In this document: positions 15,628 through 22,921 of the stretch, piece by piece
Layout: each line of letters opens with the position of its first letter
How positions within the stretch are numbered: the first letter of the stretch is position 1
NCBI GenBank assembly: GCA_051881355.1
Contig: JBJEPS010000097.1
Span: 1-33,580, forward strand
Direction of reading: 5' to 3'
DNA from: Fimenecus sp051881355
Lineage (GTDB): Bacteria > Bacillota > Clostridia > Oscillospirales > Acutalibacteraceae
DNA length: 33,580 nt
Translations under genes and position numbers: made by a program
Notes under the pieces: generated by a model
What the model saw: the letters and a program-made list of their open reading frames with translations, nothing else
Told to the model about the DNA's origin: nothing
The model's database searches: none

Positions 15628-17122
15628 CACCATTATAGAAGAAATCCACAACTTCTTTTTCGGATTTTTTCTTGGTCAAAGCGCTGACTGCCAAGCACAT
15701 CGCAATGGAAACAAGCATTGCAATGCAGGCATACAAAGGTCCTTGCGCCATCAGTTTTAAAACCATAGGTGCTTCCACACCGCAGAGATTTAAAATCTTA
15801 CTGCCCGCAGGCACAATCGCAATGCAGAAGCCCGACAGGATACCTGCCCATGCGCCGTATTTGTTTAAGCCCTTGTAATAGAGCGCCAAAACATACGGTG
15901 CTAAGAAAGAGCCGGAAATAATCCCCCAAGAATAGCTCATCATATCCAAAATCGGCGTCTTGGTGTTTGCCACAACATAGGACATAACAATGAACAAGAT
16001 ACAGAAAATTTTAGTCAGAATCCCCTTCTGCTTATCCGTCATATCCTTTTTCACTTTCACCGAAACCAAATCAATGCTTAAAGCACTGCCCGCCGAAAGC
16101 GTGATAGAACAAAGCGTCGAAACCGATGCCGAAAGCAAAAGTACAATGATAATGCCTAACAGCACCGTCGGCAGTGACGAATCTTTCAGCATATTCGGTA
16201 CAATGTAATCCGCCGCAGGCATATCCACACCGACCGTGTAATACAGGTGGCACAGCGAGCCGATAAAATACCCGCCGCCCGCAATGAGGAAGGCAAACAC
16301 CGTAGAAATCACAATCCCGCGTTTTGCCTGTTTGTCATCTTTAATGCCGAAATATTTTTGCACCATTTGCGGCAATCCCCAAGTGCCGAAACTGGTCATC
16401 AAAACGGTCGCCATTAAGGAAACCCACTGTGAAGCGTTCAGCGTCGGAAGTCCTGCCTCGGAGTTTGCGTACGCGGCAAGTCCTTCTAAGCCGCCGACCT
16501 TGTCACAGCGGACAACAAAGACCAAAAGAAGAGTAACGCCGACCATCATCACAATGCCCTGTACAAAATCTGCGCGCGCCTGCACAAGATAGCCGCCGAA
16601 GGTCACCAGCAGAATTGCAAGCACCGCAATAATGATCAAAAATACCGTATCGTTAATTCCGAGCAAAACATCTGCCACACTTGCAAGACCGCTGTAAACA
16701 GAAGCGGAATACGGTACAAGGAACAGGAAAATCACCGCCGCCGCAAACACGCGCATTGCGGTGCTGTTGTAACGTTTTTCAAAGTATTCGGGCATCGTTT
16801 TCAGTTTTAACCGTGCAGATACATCTCGTGTTCTGCGCGCAAGCACAGCCCACGCAAGCAAAGAACCGAACACCGCGTTACCGATACCTGCAAGAATACC
16901 CCAAAGTCCGAAGCTGAGCCCGGTTTTGCCGGCATACCCGACAAACATAACCGCTGAAAAATACGCCGTACCGTACGAAAGCGCAGAAAGCCACGCCCCT
17001 GCATTTCTGCCGCCGACAGTAAAATCTGCAATACTTTTGGATTTTCTGCCCGAAACCACCCCGATAATGACCAATGCCAATATGTAAACGGCAATGGTAA
17101 GCCAAATCACTGTTTTTTCCAT
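15611..17122 (-). CDS. Sodium:solute symporter (SSS family)
   Basis: The 503-residue integral membrane protein has about 13 hydrophobic segments. It has SSS-family signatures: the first helix WLTIAVYILALVIIGVVSG, the intracellular segment SIADFTVGGRNAGAWLSALS, and a polar break in the core helix at LSASVSTLCSITLSAGS, where Ser residues normally coordinate sodium. The family (PutP, PanF and relatives) imports organic solutes with Na+. The ATG at 17122 follows GGGAGGAAGT closely; an in-frame GTG at 17134 lies upstream of that site and is less likely. It is the first gene of the cluster ahead of paaK/ior, so an aromatic acid or amino acid is a reasonable guess for the solute, but the sequence alone does not show it. 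Confidence 0.9.
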   Translation of the reverse strand: MEKTVIWLTIAVYILALVIIGVVSGRKSKSIADFTVGGRNAGAWLSALSYGTAYFSAVMFVGYAGKTGLSFGLWGILAGIGNAVFGSLLAWAVLARRTRDVSARLKLKTMPEYFEKRYNSTAMRVFAAAVIFLFLVPYSASVYSGLASVADVLLGINDTVFLIIIAVLAILLVTFGGYLVQARADFVQGIVMMVGVTLLLVFVVRCDKVGGLEGLAAYANSEAGLPTLNASQWVSLMATVLMTSFGTWGLPQMVQKYFGIKDDKQAKRGIVISTVFAFLIAGGGYFIGSLCHLYYTVGVDMPAADYIVPNMLKDSSLPTVLLGIIIVLLLSASVSTLCSITLSAGSALSIDLVSVKVKKDMTDKQKGILTKIFCILFIVMSYVVANTKTPILDMMSYSWGIISGSFLAPYVLALYYKGLNKYGAWAGILSGFCIAIVPAGSKILNLCGVEAPMVLKLMAQGPLYACIAMLVSIAMCLAVSALTKKKSEKEVVDFFYNGVVENE

Positions 17123-17191
17123 ACTTCCTCCCACATATTCTTTGATATTTGACGCTTTAAAGTTTTTATTCGTTAAAGCACTTTATATAAA

Positions 17192-17220
17192 ATTATACCC
17201 CCTTGCCGATATACGGTCAA
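17192..17220 (-). promoter_or_regulatory. Near-consensus promoter of the symporter gene
   Basis: On the - strand TTGACC (17215-17220) and TATAAT (17192-17197) are exactly 17 bases apart. Transcription would begin near 17185, leaving a leader of about 60 bases. The spacer and -35 coincide with the hairpin listed at 17198-17225. Confidence 0.82.
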
Positions 17221-17225
17221 GAGGG
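17198..17225 (-). terminator. Hairpin after the amidohydrolase gene, overlapping the symporter promoter
   Basis: Arms 17198-17208 and 17214-17225 pair as CCG/CGG, TTG/CAA and CCC/GGG with one bulged base and one mismatch around the loop ATATA. On the - strand it begins 10 bases after the amidohydrolase stop and is followed by TATAATTTTATA. It could terminate the typA transcript, or be an operator over the promoter. Confidence 0.5.
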
Positions 17226-17234
17226 CAAAAGCAA

Positions 17235-18029
17235 CTAAATAGAAAGCAGTCTTTTGGCGTTATTACACAGAATTTTCTGCGTTATTTCCTCCGGAAAATC
17301 CAAAGATTGTATCAGCCGCACTTCATTTGCCGCTGTACTCCACGGCATATCGCTGCCCAATAGAATACGGTCGGTGTCGTGTGCGGAAATCAATCTTTTT
17401 GCATAATCCGGTGGGATTTTTCCATAGGAAAAGGCAGTATCTAAATATACTCTCGTCCCACACAATTCTTCGAGAACATCGTCCCACAAAAGATATCCGC
17501 CGAAATGCGCCGCAACAACCGGCACATCTCCGAATAGGTCTAAAACGCTACATAACCGTTGCGGCGTACAGTGCACCGGCTCGGGATACCCGATATCAAC
17601 ACCAGCATGAAATACGGTAATCAAGCCCAAATCAGCGATTTTTTCATAAATCGGAAACATTCGCTTTTCATCAACAAAGAAATGCTGATAATCCGGGTGA
17701 AACTTAATGCCTTTTATGCCTGCTGCTTTTAATCTTTCCAATTCATCGAGCGCGTCAGGACTGTCAGGGTGCACACTCCCAAAGGGAATAATACAATCCT
17801 CCCCGACAAGAGAAATTGCAAAATCATTGACTTTTTTTTGCTGTTTCGGGTTGGTGGCAATGTTCAGCACAACACCGATATCCGCACCGCTTTGCTGTAG
17901 CGCGTTTTTCAGGGAAGATATTTTCCCGTCATACATCGGCGCAACGCCGCCCGAGCATTTTGAAAGTGCGGGAATTGCCTTTTCGGCTACCACGTCGGGA
18001 AACGCATGGATATGAAAATCAATGACCAA
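17235..18029 (-). CDS. Amidohydrolase family protein (TIM-barrel metal hydrolase or decarboxylase)
   Basis: The 264-residue cytoplasmic protein fits the Amidohydro_2 family, whose members hydrolyse or decarboxylate small carboxylic substrates. The N-terminal metal motif HxH is seen in VIDFHIHAFPD, followed by FHPDYQHF, FHAGVDIGYPEP, VAAHFGGY and the barrel-end LLGSDMPW with the conserved Asp. All expected metal ligands appear present. The start is a TTG at 18029, with AAGGTG 7 bases upstream overlapping the end of typA; no in-frame ATG is better placed. It lies 11 bases after typA and is probably co-transcribed with it. The substrate is unknown. Confidence 0.88.
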   Translation of the reverse strand: MVIDFHIHAFPDVVAEKAIPALSKCSGGVAPMYDGKISSLKNALQQSGADIGVVLNIATNPKQQKKVNDFAISLVGEDCIIPFGSVHPDSPDALDELERLKAAGIKGIKFHPDYQHFFVDEKRMFPIYEKIADLGLITVFHAGVDIGYPEPVHCTPQRLCSVLDLFGDVPVVAAHFGGYLLWDDVLEELCGTRVYLDTAFSYGKIPPDYAKRLISAHDTDRILLGSDMPWSTAANEVRLIQSLDFPEEITQKILCNNAKRLLSI

Positions 18030-18040
18030 TTTTGTTCACC

Positions 18041-19861
18041 TTATTTCCGTTTTGCCCAATCCTTCATTCTTTGCTCTTTGGACAAAATCTTTTTGCGAAG
18101 ACGAATGCTGTGCGGTGTAATTTCCACTAATTCGTCCTCTTTGATAAATTCCATGGACTGCTCCAAGCTGAGTACCGTATGCGGCACCAAACGAAGCGCA
18201 TCATCAGAACCTGAAGCACGGGTATTTGTAAGATGTTTTTGTTTGCATACATTGCAAACAATGTCTTCATTTTTTGCGCACTCGCCGACAATCATACCTT
18301 CATACACAGGTACGCCCGGTCCGACAAACAGTCTGCCGCGGTCCTGCGTATTAAACAACCCATATGCACTGGTTTCGCCGGTTTCGTGGACAACAATCGA
18401 GCCGCGCTCACGCGTTTGAATATCACCTTTATACGGTTCGTACCCTGCAAATAGGTTGTTCATTATGCCGTTGCCGTTGGTATCGGTCATGAATTCCGAA
18501 CGGTAGCCGATAAGTCCGCGCGCGGGAATACGAAATTCCAAATGGGTTGACCCGCCGTCGCGCGTGCCCATATTTTCAAGCTCACCGCGTCTTGCCCCTA
18601 TTTTTTGCATCACCGCCCCGACATATTCCTCCGGCACTTCCACAATCAGCAATTCAATCGGTTCCAGCAGTTGTCCATTTTCGGTTTTGGTAATCACTTC
18701 CGGTCGGGAAACCTGAAATTCGTAATTTTCGCGGCGCATCGTTTCAATCAAAATAGAAAGATGCAGTTCCCCGCGTCCCGAAACCTTAAAGCAATCGGTA
18801 GAATCGGTTTCCTCGACACGCATGCTGACGTTTGTCTCGACCTCTTTGAACAGGCGGTCGCGAATATTGCGGGACGTCACATATTTGCCGTCCTGTCCGG
18901 CAAAGGGACTGTCATTGACCATAAAGTTCATCGAAATGGTCGGTTCATCAATTTTGACAAACGGCAAGGGTTCGACACAATCAGGTGAACAAATGGTTTC
19001 ACCGATATTCAAATCCGCAATTCCCGAAACGCAGATTAAATCCCCGACGGCAGCTTCATCCACTTCCTCACGTTTTAATCCCTCAAACTGATACAAACGC
19101 GAAATCTTTACATTTTCACGTGTACCGTCGGTTTTGCAAAGAACAACCATATCGTTACGATGAATTCGACCGCGCTCCACACGACCGATACCAATCCGCC
19201 CGATATAATCGTCATAATCAAGGCTTGAAAACAGCACCTGCAACGGTGCATCAATATCGCCTTCAGGTGATTCAATATTTTCAAGGATTGAGTCGAATAA
19301 GGGGCGCATATCCCCTTCGCGCACATCGGGGTCTAAGGACGAATATCCGTCTTTTGCTGAAGCGTACACCACAGGAAAGTCAATTTGGTCTTCATTTGCA
19401 CCGAGCTCAATAAACAAATCCAAAACCTCGTCCACAACCTCAGCTGGGCGTGCACCCGGACGGTCAATTTTGTTGACAACGACAATGACTTTCTTTTCAA
19501 GTGCCAGCGCCTTGCGCAAAACAAAACGGGTTTGCGGCATACAGCCCTCAAACGCGTCAACAAGCAACAAAACGCCGTCTACCATTGTTAAAATACGCTC
19601 CACCTCGCCGCCGAAATCCGCGTGTCCGGGCGTATCCACAATATTGATTTTGACATCTTTATAATGCACCGACGTATTTTTGGACAAAATCGTAATACCG
19701 CGTTCACGTTCCAAATCGTTGGAGTCCATCACGCGCTCCTGCACGACTTCGTTCGTACGGAAAATACCGCTTTGCTTTAAAAGCTCGTCCACCAACGTGG
19801 TTTTCCCGTGGTCAACGTGCGCAATAATGGCAATATTTCGTAAGTTTTCTCTACACTTCAA
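18041..19861 (-). CDS. typA: Ribosome-associated GTPase TypA/BipA
   Basis: This translational GTPase of the EF-G type binds 70S ribosomes and helps subunit assembly and growth under stress. G1 is AHVDHGKTT, G2 is RERGITI, G3 is DTPGHADFGGEVER and G4 is NKIDRPGARP; the latter two variants are typical for TypA. They are followed by domain II, the EF-G-like domains and the TypA C-terminal region (IPARGLIGYRSEFMTDTNG). I favour the TTG at 19861, giving 606 residues beginning MKCRENLRNIAIIAHVDHG, because AAGGTG precedes it by 6 bases and homologues begin at this point. A GTG at 19888 would give 615 residues, but it lies almost at the predicted transcription start. Confidence 0.95.
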   Translation of the reverse strand: MKCRENLRNIAIIAHVDHGKTTLVDELLKQSGIFRTNEVVQERVMDSNDLERERGITILSKNTSVHYKDVKINIVDTPGHADFGGEVERILTMVDGVLLLVDAFEGCMPQTRFVLRKALALEKKVIVVVNKIDRPGARPAEVVDEVLDLFIELGANEDQIDFPVVYASAKDGYSSLDPDVREGDMRPLFDSILENIESPEGDIDAPLQVLFSSLDYDDYIGRIGIGRVERGRIHRNDMVVLCKTDGTRENVKISRLYQFEGLKREEVDEAAVGDLICVSGIADLNIGETICSPDCVEPLPFVKIDEPTISMNFMVNDSPFAGQDGKYVTSRNIRDRLFKEVETNVSMRVEETDSTDCFKVSGRGELHLSILIETMRRENYEFQVSRPEVITKTENGQLLEPIELLIVEVPEEYVGAVMQKIGARRGELENMGTRDGGSTHLEFRIPARGLIGYRSEFMTDTNGNGIMNNLFAGYEPYKGDIQTRERGSIVVHETGETSAYGLFNTQDRGRLFVGPGVPVYEGMIVGECAKNEDIVCNVCKQKHLTNTRASGSDDALRLVPHTVLSLEQSMEFIKEDELVEITPHSIRLRKKILSKEQRMKDWAKRK

Positions 19862-19896
19862 GCTATTCACCTTCACACAGAAATTCACAATTTAGT

Positions 19897-19925
19897 ATTT
19901 TACCACCATTTTCGTCAATTTACAA
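19897..19925 (-). promoter_or_regulatory. Promoter of typA
   Basis: On the - strand TTGTAA (19920-19925) and TAAAAT (19897-19902) are 17 bases apart, with TGG before the -10 (extended -10). Predicted transcription starts about 30 bases before the TTG start codon. Confidence 0.68.
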
Positions 19926-19946
19926 GCACACAAACGAACATATGCC

Positions 19947-19975
19947 TTTACAAATTGCGTGATTTTTTGTAAAAT
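19947..19975 (+). promoter_or_regulatory. Promoter of the GH123-like gene
   Basis: TTTACA (19947-19952) and TAAAAT (19970-19975) are 17 bases apart, about 30 bases before the start codon. It is divergent from the typA promoter; the two -35 elements are about 21 bases apart. Confidence 0.72.
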
Positions 19976-20005
19976 ATTCTCAAAACACAAAATGAGGTGG
20001 CTGTT

Positions 20006-21646
20006 TTGACAGATATACGCAAAACTTTGCTTTGTTCATCTTTGGAAAAGATTTTCCCCGATACCGACACTGTTGAAACGAAATTGACTGCGTTTTCCAT
20101 GTTTAAAAACGAAAAGAAATCCTTTCAATTCGCAGTAGAAGCGAAAAAAGGCGAAACGATTTCTTTTTCGGTTGTATCTACGTTGCAAAATGCATTGCGA
20201 TTTTTCTGTGTAAAAATGATACCGGCGGGCACAAATGCGCCGAAAGACGCCGACGATTATTACATAGCCAAAAACAAAGACGCATACCCGGATTTGCTCC
20301 TGCCGCTCGCAGAAAACACCTTTACGGCTGAGTATGACGGGTTAAACGCCGTTTGGGCGGAAATACAATCCGATGCAGATTTACCCGTCGGACAACACGA
20401 GATACAAATTACCGTTTGTACCGATACAGAAGAAACAACCATACAGTTGACTGTGGAAGTGCTTGACGCCGCCTTGCCGAAACAGGATTTAATTTATACA
20501 AATTGGTTCCACACAGATTGCCTTGCGGAATATTACGGTGTGGAAGTCTTTTCAGATGACTATTGGCGCATCACGGAAAACTTTTTGCGCCGCGCGTGCG
20601 AATACGGGATGAACTGTGTGCTCACCCCGCTGTTTACGCCGCCGTTGGATACCAAAGTCGGCGGCGAACGCCCGACAGTGCAGTTGGTGGATGTAACGGT
20701 GACGGGAAAAGATACCTACGCTTTTGGCTTTGAAAATTTGGAAAAATGGCTTAAAATATGTGACCGTTGTGGGATTAAATACTATGAAATGTCGCATCTG
20801 TTCACGCAATGGGGTGCACGGCACGCGCCGAAAATCGTAGCGCAAAAGGACGGCGAAACCGTACAGATTTTCGGTTGGAACACCCGTGCCGCAGGAAAGC
20901 CATACAAACGCTTTTTAGCGCAGTTTTCCAAAGCGATTTTGCAGTTCATTGATGAAAAAGGGATACGGGAAAAGTGTTTGTTCCACATTTCCGACGAACC
21001 CAACAAAGGCATGCTGCGTACCTATAAAAAAGCAAGCAAAATTGTGCACGAATATTTTACGAATGTAAAAATCATAGACGCACTTTCGGATTTCAAATTA
21101 TACGAAAAAGGATTAGTGGAAACGCCTATCCCTGCCAATAACCATATCGAGCCGTTTATAGGCAAAGTACCGGAACTTTGGACTTACTATTGCTGTTCGC
21201 AAGGGAAAGACAATGTTTCCAACCGCTTTTTTGCCATGCCCTCGGCACGCAACCGCATTTTGGGCGTACAGCTTTACAAATTTGACGTGAAAGGTTTTTT
21301 GCATTGGGGATATAATTTCTATTTTCTGCAATACTCCAAAGGCTTAATTGACCCGTACAAGGTCACGGATGCGGGCGGTGCATTTTATTCGGGCGACAGT
21401 TTTGTGGTCTACCCCGCAAAAGACGGCACACCGTACAACGCCTTGCGGTTAAATGTGTTTTATGACGCGTTTCAGGATATGTTTGCCTTAAAACTTTTGG
21501 AAAGCAAAATCGGCAGAGAAAAAACGCTTGCTGTTTTAGAAAAAGATTTGGGAAAACCGATTACTTTCTCGGAATATCCGCACGGAGATAAATGGATTTT
21601 GGAAATGCGCGAACGCGTAAACCGTGCGATTATAAACGCAAATTAA
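20006..21646 (+). CDS. GH123/DUF4091-like glycosidase, cytoplasmic
   Basis: The 546-residue protein has an N-terminal beta-sandwich region (about residues 1-150), a TIM-barrel-like centre, and a DUF4091-type end with SNRFFAMPSARNRILGVQLY and FDVKGFLHWGYNFY. This matches glycoside hydrolase family 123, whose characterised members remove beta-linked N-acetylgalactosamine with a neighbouring Asp-Glu pair. The pair is present in HISDEPN as Asp330-Glu331. I see no signal peptide or membrane segment, unusual for a polysaccharide-acting enzyme and suggesting an imported substrate. The likely start is TTG 20006, 5-7 bases after AGGTGG; a GTG at 19997 overlaps that site. It is flanked by its own promoter and terminator, with no sugar transporter adjacent. 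The exact substrate is uncertain. Confidence 0.82.
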   Translation: MTDIRKTLLCSSLEKIFPDTDTVETKLTAFSMFKNEKKSFQFAVEAKKGETISFSVVSTLQNALRFFCVKMIPAGTNAPKDADDYYIAKNKDAYPDLLLPLAENTFTAEYDGLNAVWAEIQSDADLPVGQHEIQITVCTDTEETTIQLTVEVLDAALPKQDLIYTNWFHTDCLAEYYGVEVFSDDYWRITENFLRRACEYGMNCVLTPLFTPPLDTKVGGERPTVQLVDVTVTGKDTYAFGFENLEKWLKICDRCGIKYYEMSHLFTQWGARHAPKIVAQKDGETVQIFGWNTRAAGKPYKRFLAQFSKAILQFIDEKGIREKCLFHISDEPNKGMLRTYKKASKIVHEYFTNVKIIDALSDFKLYEKGLVETPIPANNHIEPFIGKVPELWTYYCCSQGKDNVSNRFFAMPSARNRILGVQLYKFDVKGFLHWGYNFYFLQYSKGLIDPYKVTDAGGAFYSGDSFVVYPAKDGTPYNALRLNVFYDAFQDMFALKLLESKIGREKTLAVLEKDLGKPITFSEYPHGDKWILEMRERVNRAIINAN

Positions 21647-21650
21647 AGTG

Positions 21651-21685
21651 TAACCCCTAAATCCGCGGATTTAGGGGTTATTTTT
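21651..21685 (+). terminator. Terminator of the GH123-like gene (perfect palindrome)
   Basis: A 30-base perfect palindrome (21651-21680), reading TAACCCCTAAATCC and its complement around GC, is followed by TTTTT. It lies 5 bases after the stop codon. On the other strand it lies about 19 bases beyond the MIF-family gene but without a T-run, so it works mainly on the + strand. Confidence 0.92.
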
Positions 21686-21698
21686 ATGCAAACATGGA

Positions 21699-22043
21699 TT
21701 AAAACAGATACCCGTCAAATCCCCAAGTATCTATGAATGAAAATTTCACATAGGTACGGCTTTGCGGCACGGAGAGTTCGCTTTCCAGTATTTTGCAAAC
21801 TTCGGCGGTTAGCGCTTCGCACGCATTGCGTGGGGCTGACCCGTACACACTCACCTCGCACATTGCCGTTGGCGCGGCTTGATTGCCTTTGAAATACAAA
21901 CGGCAACCGTCCTCAATATTCACCATCAAATACCCTTCACTTTTCCCTGGCAACAGCGAAATTGCCTTGCCGAGCTCGGTTTTGACGGTTTCGACTTGGC
22001 TGTCGGTTACTTTTTCGGATAGTTTTACATTGATAAACGGCAT
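21699..22043 (-). CDS. Macrophage migration inhibitory factor (MIF)-like tautomerase
   Basis: The 114-residue protein has the MIF/tautomerase-superfamily pattern. Pro2, exposed after Met removal, is the catalytic base in the family. Then come the segment LLPGKSEGYLMVNIEDG, which aligns with the MIF LxxxGKPxxYIxV region, and the C-terminal RTYVKFSFIDTWGFDGYLF, which matches MIF in length and aromatic content. Known MIF-type enzymes tautomerise phenylpyruvate or dopachrome; the true bacterial substrate is unknown. The ATG at 22043 has AAAAGGAG 8 bases upstream; a longer reading to 22148 runs into the preceding gene and lacks a ribosome site. It is the third gene of the polA operon, 14 bases behind the phosphatase-RimI fusion. 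Confidence 0.85.
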   Translation of the reverse strand: MPFINVKLSEKVTDSQVETVKTELGKAISLLPGKSEGYLMVNIEDGCRLYFKGNQAAPTAMCEVSVYGSAPRNACEALTAEVCKILESELSVPQSRTYVKFSFIDTWGFDGYLF

Positions 22044-22057
22044 AAATAACACTCCTT

Positions 22058-22918
22058 TTATGCTTTTAAAAATTTTGTATAAATCATCGCGTTCTCCTCG
22101 GGGTCTCGGTAGAAGCTTTTTCGCTTTCCAACCGCCTGAAATCCGCATTTTTCATACAAAGAAATTGCCGCTTGGTTGCTTTCGCGCACCTCCAGAGAAA
22201 CAAACTGTGCGGATTCTTGTTCGGAAACAGACAGCAACACACATAAAAGCAGTTCTCCAATTCCCTGATTGCGGATTTCCGGCAAAACGGCTACATTGGT
22301 AATATAAACTTCCCCTGTAATGTTGTTGGCGCCAATATAGCCGACCACTTCGTTATTCTTTTTCGCCGCAAAAAAACGCGCCGTCGGGTTTTCGAGTTCC
22401 TCGGAAATGCCCTGCTTCGTCCACGGGTGCGAGAAGCATTCCTTTTCAATGCGTACTATTCCCTCCACCTGTTCCGCCTGCATTTTGACAATCGCGTCAA
22501 TGCCGAATACAAAGCGAAACACGGAAGGTAATTTTTCGGAAATTGCCTTTGCACAAGCAAAATACACCGTTTCGTCGCCCATGAACGGGTCTGGAACGCC
22601 TAAAACCATCAGCCGTTCGGCGGGTACATATGCACGCAATACCGCCGCGTGGGAGTCAGTCATACAGACAAAATAGGCGTTATCCGTAAAATCATACGGG
22701 GTAAGCGGATTTGCACGGTGAGCGGAAATATCTGCACCGAGTGCTTTTGCGGCTGTTACGGCGTTATCTGTCGGCGGGTCACCGCAACAAGCCGCCAAAC
22801 CCGCGCTTTTCACGGCGATAAATCCCATATGCATGTTACGAAGATACAGACGAAACAGCCCCTCTGCCATAGGACTTCTGCAAGTATTGCCCGTACAAAC
22901 AAAATATACAGTCTTCAT
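22058..22918 (-). CDS. Fusion: low-molecular-weight protein phosphatase + RimI N-acetyltransferase
   Basis: One uninterrupted 286-residue frame encodes two enzymes. Residues 1-138 are a low-molecular-weight protein tyrosine/arginine phosphatase: the P-loop CTGNTCRS with Cys8 and Arg14, and the general acid Asp110 in VPDPF. Residues 141-286 are a GNAT acetyltransferase of the RimI type, which acetylates the N-terminal Ala of ribosomal protein S18: IVRIEKECFSHPWTKQ, the acetyl-CoA loop RNQGIG, SLEVRESN with the conserved Glu, and ISLYEKCGFQAVGKRKSFY. The join is direct with almost no linker. In most Firmicutes these are separate genes. The ATG overlaps the region just past the polA stop (TAAGTAATG) with AAAGGA 6 bases upstream. 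Both active sites look intact. Confidence 0.88.
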   Translation of the reverse strand: MKTVYFVCTGNTCRSPMAEGLFRLYLRNMHMGFIAVKSAGLAACCGDPPTDNAVTAAKALGADISAHRANPLTPYDFTDNAYFVCMTDSHAAVLRAYVPAERLMVLGVPDPFMGDETVYFACAKAISEKLPSVFRFVFGIDAIVKMQAEQVEGIVRIEKECFSHPWTKQGISEELENPTARFFAAKKNNEVVGYIGANNITGEVYITNVAVLPEIRNQGIGELLLCVLLSVSEQESAQFVSLEVRESNQAAISLYEKCGFQAVGKRKSFYRDPEENAMIYTKFLKA

Positions 22919-22921
22919 TAC

